64,000 nucleotides of DNA from Reticulascus tulasneorum (Eukaryota > Ascomycota > Sordariomycetes > Glomerellales > Reticulascaceae). The translations under genes and the position numbers were made by a program. The notes beneath the pieces were generated by a model. The model saw only the letters and a list, made by a program, of their open reading frames with translations, did no database searches and was not told the origin of the DNA. Shown piece by piece: positions 44,414-53,255 of the stretch (positions are counted from its first letter, which is position 1; the number at the start of each line of letters is the position of its first letter). The stretch lies in contig LSAX01000003.1 in assembly GCA_001557505.1 (NCBI GenBank), positions 1,178,001 through 1,242,000 of the forward strand, in the 5' to 3' direction.

Positions 44414-45036
44414 GTGGACGCGATCATGATTCTTTTGCAAAGTAAGGTCTGTGAAGTTACGCGTCGTAGACGTGGATCTAGAATGTTTCCAGACAGTTGG
44501 GCAGTACCAAGGGATCGACAGGGCGTGCAGGGGGACAGCTTGAGTTCAGTGCAAGGTTTAGGGGGCCATTGGCACTAATGGCGTAATTCCCGCTCCCCGA
44601 TTTACAGGTGCCATGCATGTCATAGGGAGGCGCTAACGTGGCTTTGTGCGACCCAGGCGTGCCAGGGCAGGTGATGAGTCCCCGGCTAATGTCACCAAAT
44701 TAATTGAGGTATTAATAACGTAGGCACATGCAGTCAGTTGGTACCTAGTAGAATGCCCATGCCCTCAACCGACCAGTCACAGCCACCCGGATCCTCCCGA
44801 GGCTGGGCTGTCCACAAGGCTTGCAGACGCCATTGCACATATGTAGTGGCTTGCACGCTTTATTCCCTACACAAATCCATACCGACCTGACAAAAAGATA
44901 CCCAAATACGTAACTACATTAGAAAACCATTCATCACCTTTTTCTTGAGAAAGAGAGGGAGAGAGAGAGAATACTGTAACGTTTCTCGGAAGCCCGTCGC
45001 TCCGACTCTCACAGGTAGTCTGGCCTGGATCTCGAA
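44414..45036. other. Divergent promoter region with GA microsatellite
   Basis: Separates the OB-fold-like gene (minus) from the gene at 45037 (plus). A GA-rich repeat occupies 44947-44970, in the probable leader of the plus-strand gene. A GGTACCTAG sequence lies near 44741. Confidence 0.6.
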
Positions 45037-45799
45037 ATGTCGCAGCCAAAAATGGGCTTGGACCCTCCCCCGTACGCTCGTGACTCCGCAGTCGTAGACG
45101 ATGACATGATTCCGGCTGAAACGCTCTTCCTCGCAGGACGTATCATCCAACCTGCGACGCCAGGCTCGCCCCAGCTCTATGAGCTCTCCCACTCTGTCGG
45201 GTTTCTAAATGAGAACGATCGGCTAGTGAAGCTGTCGCGCTTTGATTACTCAGTGAGAGATGATGCCGGCGGGGCTCCGGAGGTGAGCAGCCGGAGCAAG
45301 CACATCTTCGACCTAATGCATCCGCATCAAGTGACCGGTCCGCCGTTCACATATCACTTGGAAGCCACGTCCCGCGGAAGCATAGGCAATATTGGTATCA
45401 AAACATTTCGGAGCTTCGGGGCAAGTGGATACCGGGCTTGGAAAATTACGCGACGAGACAAGACAGAAAACTTCGTGGCCAGGGCGCAACTGTTCGAGGT
45501 TCAGCGACTGAAGGATCGTTTGGAGTGGGCTGATGACAGCGGGAAGGTTGTTGCCGTTGAGGATGAGCTGGACGGCCTGCAGAGGTTGGTGATCACGGCA
45601 CCTATGGGTCGCCAAGCAAGAGATGCTCTCGTAGGGACTTGGTGCCTGCGACTTTGGGAGGAGCTTGCTACGGGGAAGCATCGCCGTCGTAGCTTCAAAG
45701 ATGGTATGTCCAACAACAACCGCGGCAATGAGTGCACATAATGACATTATGACAGTGAAACGAATCATGCAGGCAAAGAGAGAACCCCTTCACCGTTGA
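45037..45799 (+). CDS. Hypothetical cytosolic protein (possibly tubby C-like/LURP-one fold)
   Basis: The main exon, 45037-45703, begins MSQPKMGLDPPPYARDSA. It contains a beta-rich body (ETLFLAGRIIQ, QLYELSHSVGFLNENDRLVK, HIFDLMHP) and SIGNIGIKTFRSFGASGYRA followed by WKITRRDKTENFVARAQLFE, and ends in VITAPMGRQARDALVGTWCL. Pairs of strands with a conserved W-KI turn resemble tubby-C/LURP-one proteins, but this is a guess from pattern only. A GTATGT donor at 45704 and ACAG acceptor ending at 45755 would splice to a 14-codon exon reading VKRIMQAKREPLHR and stop at 45799 (236 residues). Without splicing the frame ends at 45741 (234 residues). No signal peptide or membrane segment. Confidence 0.68.
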
Positions 45800-46315
45800 A
45801 GGCAGGATATCAACCTTTTGATATGCTTCAGCCATACAGAGGAGCGTTTTGGCTTTTCGGCGTTTCTGAAGGATATCGTCGTGCTTGAAGTTAGTACACT
45901 ATCGTCCTCGGATCAAGATACCTGCCCAAGTGGCAGCGGTGAGTGAACAATTGGGAATTACCAACAATATGAACTATGAATTACAAGCCACTCATCAGTC
46001 AGCTATAGCCTTCAATTATTGTACCCATTTCTTTCAATGTGGTTGTCATAAGCTGTACGTTAGCAAATGGCAAGAGTCCAGGTAGTCATAATCGTGTCTG
46101 GCGACTCGGATCGGGCCGATGCCGGGGCTGGCTAGTCTATCGAACCTGCAAATTTCTGCTCATGAGCCTCCAACCACAAACATCTTTTGCTGACCAGCAT
46201 ATCAAGAACAAGAAATAGTTGTGTCCGTATCTCCTAGGTACTCATTCGAAAGCAGCTTGTCGTCTCATCTCAGACTGCTTTTCCTACGACCGCTCCGCTT
46301 TCGGCCCTCTTGACC
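45800..46315. other. Intergenic region before the bisphosphate nucleotidase gene
   Basis: AT-rich promoter-like sequence with a CCTAGGTAC element near 46232. No gene seen. Confidence 0.5.
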
Positions 46316-47425
46316 ATGGATAGCCCATATTCACAAGAAATCAATGTCGTGATCTCCGCCATACAGCATGCAGCTGAGCTGAGTAAGCGAGTTGTTTCTG
46401 GCGCGGATAAGGGTGTTATTGAGAAGGATGATCTAAGTCCGGTAACAGTAGCCGACTTTGCTATCCAGGCATTGCTCACAGCCACAATTCACCATGCATT
46501 TCCTAACGACAAGTTCGTTGGAGAAGAGTCCGCCGCGGATCTGAGAAACAATCCGACTTTGATGAAACGAGTATGGGAGCTTTTGCAGCAAGTTGAGGCT
46601 GATAAACTCCCGGGGTCGCTATGTCGGGTTCCTGAGACGTCGGAGCAGGCTTGCGAAATGATCGACTGGTGTGGTTTTGGTGTACCAGGAGGACCTGGTT
46701 CCGGGAGAATATGGGTGTTTGACCCCATTGATGGCACGAAGACTTTCATTCGGGGTGAGCTATACGCTATCAACGTCTGTCTTCTTGAGGGTGGGAAGCA
46801 GAGTGTTGGAATTGTTGGCCTACCGAAACTCGCCATGGACGTCAAAGCCCCAATTCTCAACAGCTCGATTGACCAAACCGGGACGGGAAGCATAATGTTT
46901 GCCGTCAAAAGTCATGGCACTTTCATTCGCCCTCTTCCTGACACGCCAACTCCACCTCGCAAACTGCCGCGCCATGCTGACTCAATTGATGTAAACAATT
47001 CCACACCCCTCCGCTCAGTATCCAGTGTCCACGGAACAGACTCTGCACTAGACGGTATCCACGAAAAGGTGGCCGCCAAGCTCGGAATAACATTTCCAGG
47101 CAACGATCTGCTGGGTTGGGTACTGCGGTATGCAGCTCTCGGACTCGGGGTCGCAAATATAACGGTCTGGGTCTACAAGAGCCGAGACCGCTACGCCAAG
47201 GTCTGGGATCATGCAGGAGCGATGTTGTTATTTGAGGAAGTGGGAGGGAAGATTACAGACGTTGATGGCCGAGACATCGTGTTTGAAGCCGGTAGGAAGA
47301 TGACTGGGAACTTTGGCTTTGTAGCGGCGCCACCTGCGGTTCACGGGCGGGTACTTGAGGCTGTTCGGGAGGCATTGGTGGAAGATAGTAGAGTTGAGTT
47401 ATTAGATACTAAGGCGCTCTCGTGA
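46316..47425 (+). CDS. 3'(2'),5'-bisphosphate nucleotidase (Hal2/Met22 type, inositol-phosphatase superfamily)
   Basis: Metal-dependent phosphatase expected to convert 3'-phosphoadenosine 5'-phosphate to AMP, detoxifying a by-product of sulphate assimilation; Hal2 is the target of lithium and sodium. Single exon, 369 residues from ATG 46316 (MDSPYSQEINVV). Metal site motifs: KDDLSPVTVADFAIQ, VGEESA (Glu70-Glu71), WVFDPIDGTKTF (Asp136, Asp139) and VWDHAGA (Asp298). The insert between metal site 1 and DPIDGT includes ACEMIDWCGFGVPGGP, typical of the fungal Hal2 group. The stretch before VWDHAG (LRYAALGLGVANITVWVYKS) departs from the usual ARGEADIYLRLP pattern, so this may be a divergent paralogue with another substrate. 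No targeting signal. Confidence 0.88.
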   Translation: MDSPYSQEINVVISAIQHAAELSKRVVSGADKGVIEKDDLSPVTVADFAIQALLTATIHHAFPNDKFVGEESAADLRNNPTLMKRVWELLQQVEADKLPGSLCRVPETSEQACEMIDWCGFGVPGGPGSGRIWVFDPIDGTKTFIRGELYAINVCLLEGGKQSVGIVGLPKLAMDVKAPILNSSIDQTGTGSIMFAVKSHGTFIRPLPDTPTPPRKLPRHADSIDVNNSTPLRSVSSVHGTDSALDGIHEKVAAKLGITFPGNDLLGWVLRYAALGLGVANITVWVYKSRDRYAKVWDHAGAMLLFEEVGGKITDVDGRDIVFEAGRKMTGNFGFVAAPPAVHGRVLEAVREALVEDSRVELLDTKALS

Positions 47426-48071
47426 GCGATCGGGGTTCCTATAATTACAAGATGGCAGGCATCAAGTTCGGCGTTCAAATGGAGCCGAAGTTGTCCGGGA
47501 TCTCAGGCACACCCTGGATTTGAAGCTGAGGCTCCGCAACTTTGCAAGATCGGCAAGTATCTGGGCTTATGCATTTGCTCAAGGTCTATTTAGCACGAAT
47601 AGCTTAAGTATAGAGGAGGCGGTTCTGGGTCTGTACTGAAGCCTGGGGTCAGATTAGTACTGCTGCGGGCATGGTCCGAGTCATGCAGCTAGTGCGAACG
47701 ACTTTGTCAATCTGATAATTAACTAGAAGATAATGACCCGAAGTAGCCTTTCTCAAGTGTGAATTGCCTGCCGGCTCATAAACGTACGTCAGCGGGATGA
47801 CCGCCGATTTAGCGCTGGTCGTCCGATAACCGTTGCCGCTGTGAGAGAATTTCGGTTCCAATCCGGCAAGAAATTTGCCCGTCTCGAACCTCAAGGTCAG
47901 CATTCCGCAATTGTTCTGTCGCCCTCATCATCGAACCTTCTTTTATTCTGTACGCGATTACCACGGCACCTCGTTTGGTTTTATAGACTCCGCCTAGTCT
48001 ACTGTCGACCTATTCTTTGCGCCGTGAAAGGGCAGGTAATTGACGCCTTGCGTTCTGTCTCTCAATCAAAT
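47426..48071. other. Intergenic region between nucleotidase and esterase
   Basis: No gene supported. The frame of the downstream esterase stays open upstream to 47841, without family content. Confidence 0.5.
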
Positions 48072-49272
48072 ATGGCTGGTGCTCGAAGACAGGTGTATCA
48101 GCCGCTGCACCCCTCGATTCGCTCTGTATTAGACCCGGAATATGTTGAATTCCATGATGAAGTCCTTCAATATGTCGAGCCAAGCGAAACCCAGCCGTGG
48201 GATCCGGCCTCCAGACTCCAAGTCTCACCATTCATTAGCTGCCTCCAGGGTACAGCCAAGATCGGCAGAATCTATGATAAAGATCTCGGAGCTATCCAGA
48301 TCAGAGTCTTTGAGCCCAATGGAGATTTGCCAAAGGATGGATGGCCGTGTTTGGTCTGGATTCATGGTGGCGGGTATGTAAATGGCGGGTTAGGTAGCGA
48401 TAATGGCTTCCTAAGCCACGTGTGCAAGCGTGAGTGCTTTTTAGACGATATGAGAGCGTTGATATGATGCTGATGAAAAGCAGATGTAAACCTTGTTGTA
48501 ATATCTATCAACTATCGCCATGCACCAGAATACACCTACCCTGCTGCACATGAAGACTCGTTCGCAGGCTTGAAATGGATTATGGCCCGTGAAAACGCGG
48601 CTCTGTTGTCCATCAACCCCTCCCGAGTAGCAATCGGAGGGCTATCCGCGTTCGTTGCCGTCTGAACCGCATCGTTATTGGGCTAACACAAGATAGAGGC
48701 GGAAATATTACCGCAATAGTCTCGATGAAAGCTGCCATGGACGCGAATCTCATACATAAGCCTGTCTTTCAACTGTTGATCTGCCCAGTCATCGATAACT
48801 CTGCATCTGTCTCAACGCGGTGGGCGACATCGCTGCACTCGCCATGGCTGACCCCGTCACGAATGGGATGGTACCAGAGCCTTTACTTTCCAAAGGATTC
48901 AGACAAGAAAGAGTGGAATGCATCACCATGCTTTGCTCCTGAGGAAGTACTGGTCACCAGCCCGAAAACCTTCATAGCAGTTGCGGAGTGCGATCTCCTG
49001 GCGCCCGAAGCGCTGGCCTATGCCAACTCTCTGAAACATGCGAACGTTGAAGTGGAGGCGAAAGTTTACAAGGGGGCTACCCATTGCGTACTCCTTCTAG
49101 CTGGGTAAGACGTGCATATCTAACTAAGTACATGATTATCCAATTCTAACGCTCCGGCAGGACACACAGGATTAGCCAGCAATTGGTCCACGATGCTTGC
49201 TCAGCTCTAGCCAGACAGTTTGGGGCGTCATATGATGCAGAAATATATCCGGTTCTCTCAAAAGATGAGTGA
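48072..49272 (+). CDS. Alpha/beta hydrolase, HSL-type esterase (Abhydrolase_3)
   Basis: Second HSL-type hydrolase of the window; substrate unknown. Four exons (48072-48429, 48484-48649, 48697-49104, 49161-49272) give 347 residues. Read without splicing it looks broken, but all three introns have matching phases and restore family sequence: SHVCK-HVNLVVISINYRHAPE, GGLSAGGNITA and LLLAGTHRISQQL. Motifs: oxyanion hole WIHGGGYVNGG (His98), nucleophile Ser174 in GGLSAGG, acid Asp274 in VAECDLLAPEALAYA and base His304 in KGATHCVLL. The 47-bp intron 48650-48696 cuts directly after the catalytic serine codon, within the alanine codon, and uses a GTTCGT donor. No signal peptide. It shares only general features with the other hydrolase at 10054, so a recent duplication is unlikely. 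Confidence 0.85.
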
Positions 49273-50220
49273 TCGTCGACCATTTGATCAATCAGGTCTC
49301 GCCAAGTGATACACTTTAGAAGATTTAGCGCTGATATATTGCCGAGTTACAGGCATTTCTTCCTCTTTCCACTTCTAGTTCGCTGGCAGTGCAGTTTGCC
49401 TAACTTTGAGTTTCCGTTCTTCCTCCGTCTTCATGCAGCTGTCTGAAATGTATGGACTGTGTCTTGAATACGAGCCCCATCATTGCACATGGTATCAAAT
49501 CCAATCGCCAGCTTTGTACAGCACCAGAAGTGTGGAGCCAAAGGCTCTGTTTAGATACATGCATGCAACTTGGAGGTGTTGATAAGCCTCTGAGATACGT
49601 GAAATGGATTGGAGACTAGGATCATCTGTCGAATTGTCGGTCTGGAGTCAGCCCATGAAGATGGCAACTCTGAATATCCTAGCACAGGCTGGGCCAGATG
49701 GGGCATGTGATCAAGCAAAAAAGATTGTTTGCCATCTGACCATCTTCCTGCATACTCAAAATTTGCCTTGAAGCCTGTGAGAAGTAGCCTTCGAGCCTGT
49801 GGCGGCTTTAAGGTTGAACTTGTGTATTAATCACTACATGGAGTATTGGGGACCACCCTCTATTCAGTCAGTTTCCTAGTGATAACTAACTCGGCATGCA
49901 TGAAGATTCAGTAGGATGCCATACTCAGGCTGCCTAATGGCCATATACATGGATTCGGAGCAGTCATAGTTGGCATGTAGTTACTATCCCAATCTCGCTA
50001 TGGAGTAAAGGCATCTCGAAGTCTAGATTCCCACGCCAGACCAATAAATCAAAATTGGCAGGATAACAAGCTGAGACCGGATGTGAGATCGACGCTGAGA
50101 TGAACCATATTACGAGTGCGAACAGCCTTGCATGCATGATGCAGAAAAACTCCCCATCAAGTTTAGTGCATTGTCTCGGCGGCTGCCGATTTTCTGTGCA
50201 GGGCAGTGACTCACATCATG
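49273..50220. other. Intergenic region upstream of the epimerase gene
   Basis: About 1 kb of non-coding, AT-rich sequence with no open frame worth reporting on either strand. Confidence 0.6.
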
Positions 50221-50230
50221 ATATAAAACC
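50221..50230 (+). promoter_or_regulatory. TATA box of the epimerase gene
   Basis: ATATAAAACC lies 98 bp before the ATG at 50328, the expected place for a core promoter with a short leader. Confidence 0.55.
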
Positions 50231-50327
50231 AGGTCGTAGGGACCGCTAGCGATAAAAAAGTGAAATATGGGAACGTAGTCCTACATCATCATTCCAAAGC
50301 ATTTGAAGAGTCATATACAATCGAATC

Positions 50328-51419
50328 ATGAGGGTCATGTCTACACTTGACGCTTCTGCGCCAGACGTCCTCGTCACCGGTGCGGCTGGCCACCTTGGAT
50401 GCGCACTCATGCTGGGGCTTTCATCATACGGCTATACTCCCATCGGGATTGATATTCTTGAGAGCGATACTACGACACTAGTAGGATCCATCACGGACAG
50501 GAATTTCGTATCCAAGATATTTGCCCAGAATCCGACTATCAAGCATGTCCTCCACGTGGCGACGCTCCATAAGCCTCACGTGGAATCGCATACCAAGTCC
50601 GACTTTGTAGACACCAACATCACAGGCACTCTCGTCCTCCTCGAGGAGGCAGCCAAGCTCGGCGAGCGCATCCAGTCTTTCATCTTCACTAGTACAACCT
50701 CGACTTTCGGGCTCGCACTCAGTCCCAAGAAAGGTGAGCCAGCGGCTTGGATCAATGAGACGGTGGTGCCAATCCCGAAAAACATCTATGGAGTCACAAA
50801 GGTTGCAGCAGAGGATATGTGCTTCCTCATTCATAGGCAAACGAAGCTGCCAGTGTTGGTGCTGCGAACAAGCCGTTTCTTCCCCGAGGCGGATGATGAC
50901 GAGGATCGGCGTAACGCGATGGGCGATGAAAACCTGAAGGTTTGTGAGCTTGCTTATCGGCGTGTCGATATTGCGGATGCTGTATCTGCGTGTGTGTGCG
51001 CAATGAGGAAGGCAAGGGAGATCGGGTGGGGGAAGTACATCGTCAGTGCACCGCCACCATTTGTGAGGAATGAAGAGACTTTGCGGAGGCTGGACTGCGA
51101 AGCCGGGGAACTCTTCAAGGAGGTCGTCCCAGGCTGCAAAGAAGTATTTGAAAAGAAGGGTTGGAAATTCTTGGACCGGCTGGATAGGGTGTATGATTCG
51201 TCCAAGACGGTGACGGATCTGGGTTGGACGCCGCAGTACACGATTCAAACCGTGGTGGAGAAACTGGCGAAGGGGGAAGAATGGAGGAGTGACTTGACGT
51301 TCAAGGTTGGAAAGAAGGGATACCACGAGGTCTCGACGGGTGTGTATACCACGCGACTGGTGACCAAGGGACAAATTGGATCTGGAGAGTCCATCATGTT
51401 GGTGGGGGTTGCTCGGTAG
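50328..51419 (+). CDS. NAD(P)-dependent epimerase/dehydratase (extended SDR)
   Basis: Nucleotide-sugar epimerase-like short-chain dehydrogenase; actual substrate unknown. Single exon, 363 residues. The N-terminal Rossmann motif is VLVTGAAGHLGCALMLG, followed by an acidic residue at the end of strand 2 (GIDILESD) that favours NAD. The active site shows FTSTTSTFG (Ser/Thr of the triad) and NIYGVTKVAAED with Tyr154-x3-Lys158. The substrate-binding part contains VLRTSRFFPEADDD, and YRRVDIADAVSACVCAM matches the usual V-D-D/V-A-A pattern. Length and layout fit extended SDRs of the UDP-glucose 4-epimerase type. The 3' end is only 57 bp from the 3' end of the opposite-strand gene. Confidence 0.92.
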   Translation: MRVMSTLDASAPDVLVTGAAGHLGCALMLGLSSYGYTPIGIDILESDTTTLVGSITDRNFVSKIFAQNPTIKHVLHVATLHKPHVESHTKSDFVDTNITGTLVLLEEAAKLGERIQSFIFTSTTSTFGLALSPKKGEPAAWINETVVPIPKNIYGVTKVAAEDMCFLIHRQTKLPVLVLRTSRFFPEADDDEDRRNAMGDENLKVCELAYRRVDIADAVSACVCAMRKAREIGWGKYIVSAPPPFVRNEETLRRLDCEAGELFKEVVPGCKEVFEKKGWKFLDRLDRVYDSSKTVTDLGWTPQYTIQTVVEKLAKGEEWRSDLTFKVGKKGYHEVSTGVYTTRLVTKGQIGSGESIMLVGVAR

Positions 51420-51445
51420 ACAAACCGAACGCCGATCTGCAGCGC

Positions 51446-51451
51446 AATAAA
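51446..51451 (+). terminator. Possible poly(A) signal AATAAA of the epimerase gene
   Basis: AATAAA 27 bp after the epimerase stop codon, inside the 57-bp convergent gap. Fungal polyadenylation signals are loose, so this is a suggestion only. Confidence 0.4.
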
Positions 51452-51476
51452 CCTACATGCTATATTACAACTATGA

Positions 51477-52268
51477 TTAAATCAATCGCAACTCCCTCCC
51501 AAGGTCCAGTATCTGGTGCGCAACAGCGTCGACATCGGCCGTCTTGATCGGCACCCGATGGGTCCCGTCCCATTCAACCAGCCGAGCCGTGCCCTCTTCG
51601 CAGTAGTGATCTAACATCCGCCGGTGGTCGTCTAACCCGGGATCCTTCATGCCGTGAACGTGTATTGTCGGTAACCGCAGAATATGATCAGTGCTTGTGT
51701 GATCTGGCCAGTCCTTGAAGCCTATGCTGATGTCCGCGGCACTCGTAACTCCCGCAGGCATTGGTATCCGATTATCCAGCAGGCTCAACGGCGCCCGACC
51801 AGCAAGTAAGACAGCGAACTGGAAGTTGGAGCCTGCAGCTTTCTTCCCCAATGTCTCGGCCACTTTCTGCTGCGTGAAGAGCAAACTCGCCGCGATCTTC
51901 GCGCCCTGGCTGAATCCCAAAAGCCCGACCCACTCGCCCGTGGCCCCTCGCTCATCGTCATTCTCCATGGCCAGCGTCAATTGATAGTTGATCTCCGAAA
52001 TCGCAGTCTCGGCATCGACTTCTGGATGTTCAGGCAGCCATCGCAGCCACCGGCGAAAGGGGCCGTCGTCGCCATATACTGAGACGATAGCTGGATGAGG
52101 GGCGCATATGAAGGGGCCGTCGACAAAGACAAGTCTAAAGTGCTTCTTAAGTCGCCTTATCAACCCGCGGCACTGCGCGTGGAAGACATCGGCGTTCACG
52201 CCGCCGCCGTGCAGACACAGAATGCGGGGGAGGGGCAGGGTGAGGTCGTCCAGTTCCTTTTGTGTCAT
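51477..52268 (-). CDS. FSH1-family serine hydrolase
   Basis: Small alpha/beta hydrolase of the FSH1 (family of serine hydrolases) group; relatives include yeast Fsh1 and thioesterase-like enzymes next to polyketide synthases. Substrate unknown, probably an ester or thioester. Single exon, 263 residues from ATG 52268. Motifs: PRILCLHGGGVNADVF at the N-terminus, RLVFVDGPFICAP, nucleophile Ser120 in GLLGFSQGAKIAASL, the acid in HVHGMKDPGLD, and the base in WDGTHRVPIKTAD. Lid-like insert FRRWLRWLPEHPEVDAETA is typical. No polyketide synthase is in the window, so a housekeeping or detoxifying role is as likely. Tail to tail with the epimerase gene. Confidence 0.92.
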   Translation of the reverse strand: MTQKELDDLTLPLPRILCLHGGGVNADVFHAQCRGLIRRLKKHFRLVFVDGPFICAPHPAIVSVYGDDGPFRRWLRWLPEHPEVDAETAISEINYQLTLAMENDDERGATGEWVGLLGFSQGAKIAASLLFTQQKVAETLGKKAAGSNFQFAVLLAGRAPLSLLDNRIPMPAGVTSAADISIGFKDWPDHTSTDHILRLPTIHVHGMKDPGLDDHRRMLDHYCEEGTARLVEWDGTHRVPIKTADVDAVAHQILDLGRELRLI

Positions 52269-53255
52269 TATGGAGATTGAAACGTGATTAAGGACCGAGT
52301 TGATGCGATTTTACGAACGTCAGATTCGGTGCAATGGCAGAAGTAGATATTGTTTGTGGAACATCAATCGCTTGTGGGTGAGTGAGAGACAGACCCGAAG
52401 GTTTTTGAGCAGACAGTCACTTGTTTTCGTCTCCGTAGGCCTCACCACCTGAGTCCGGTAGGCTTCGGACTTCCGAAAGCATCACACCGAAGCCCGAAAC
52501 AACCGAACTCGTGTTGGAAGGAGGACGAGGAGGAAACACACGGAGCTGTTTGCTTCCTCATTCTAGTGTTATCGTTTGAGCCCCACGGTTTGAGGTCTGA
52601 AGGCCATCCTCTCGAACGTTCATTGCTAGCTCGCGAAATTAGGAAGATCATGATGCCCGCCAAATATGCTCTGTTCTCCTCCCCCCCAGTGCGATCACAG
52701 GGCTTATCGAAGAGCCGTTCGTTCCCAGCACGTGGACGTGGCCATCGTCGTCGATTCCTCGGAATCGATAGCTATACTCGAGAGGCTGCTCCTGTTGCCT
52801 TCAATCGGATTTACTCTCGTCGAAGAGTGCGAGATGAAGGAATGCTAGGCATACAAATAGAACTGGGGGCAGCTGTGCCCAGCCTGCACAGCCACGATCC
52901 CAACCAATCTTAGATCGCCACAAGACGCACAATCAACTGTGCCGTCATCAGCCACGCAGTGACATCACCTGTCGACGCAGCCCACAATCACACAATGCAA
53001 GTTTGAGGATGTGAGGATACTCGAAAATCAGGAACAGCAACAAGAGCGAGCCCCGTCGATCCACCAGTTCGATCCATTGACGACGCGGCACGCCACCTTG
53101 CCAATTAAACTAAGTCGCACAGCTTGATACATAAACGACGTTGGCAGCCGACAGTTCAACTTCCGTCCCTTCATCCCCTCATTCTTTGATACCCCACACC
53201 ACAATTGACCCAACCCTTCTTTGATACCCAAATCACCTCTGCGAATATTTACACA
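52269..53255. other. Divergent promoter region, FSH1 / Ysc84 genes
   Basis: About 1 kb. A plus-strand frame at 52566-52913 (Arg-rich) is open but has no family content and begins with GTG, so it is not called. No other gene is seen. Confidence 0.5.

Noticed and set aside
48072..49272. Pseudogene reading of the esterase
   Set aside because: The apparent stops fall in introns with valid borders; splicing restores the whole catalytic triad.
50478..51374. 298-codon minus-strand frame
   Set aside because: Antisense to the epimerase, low-information sequence without motifs.
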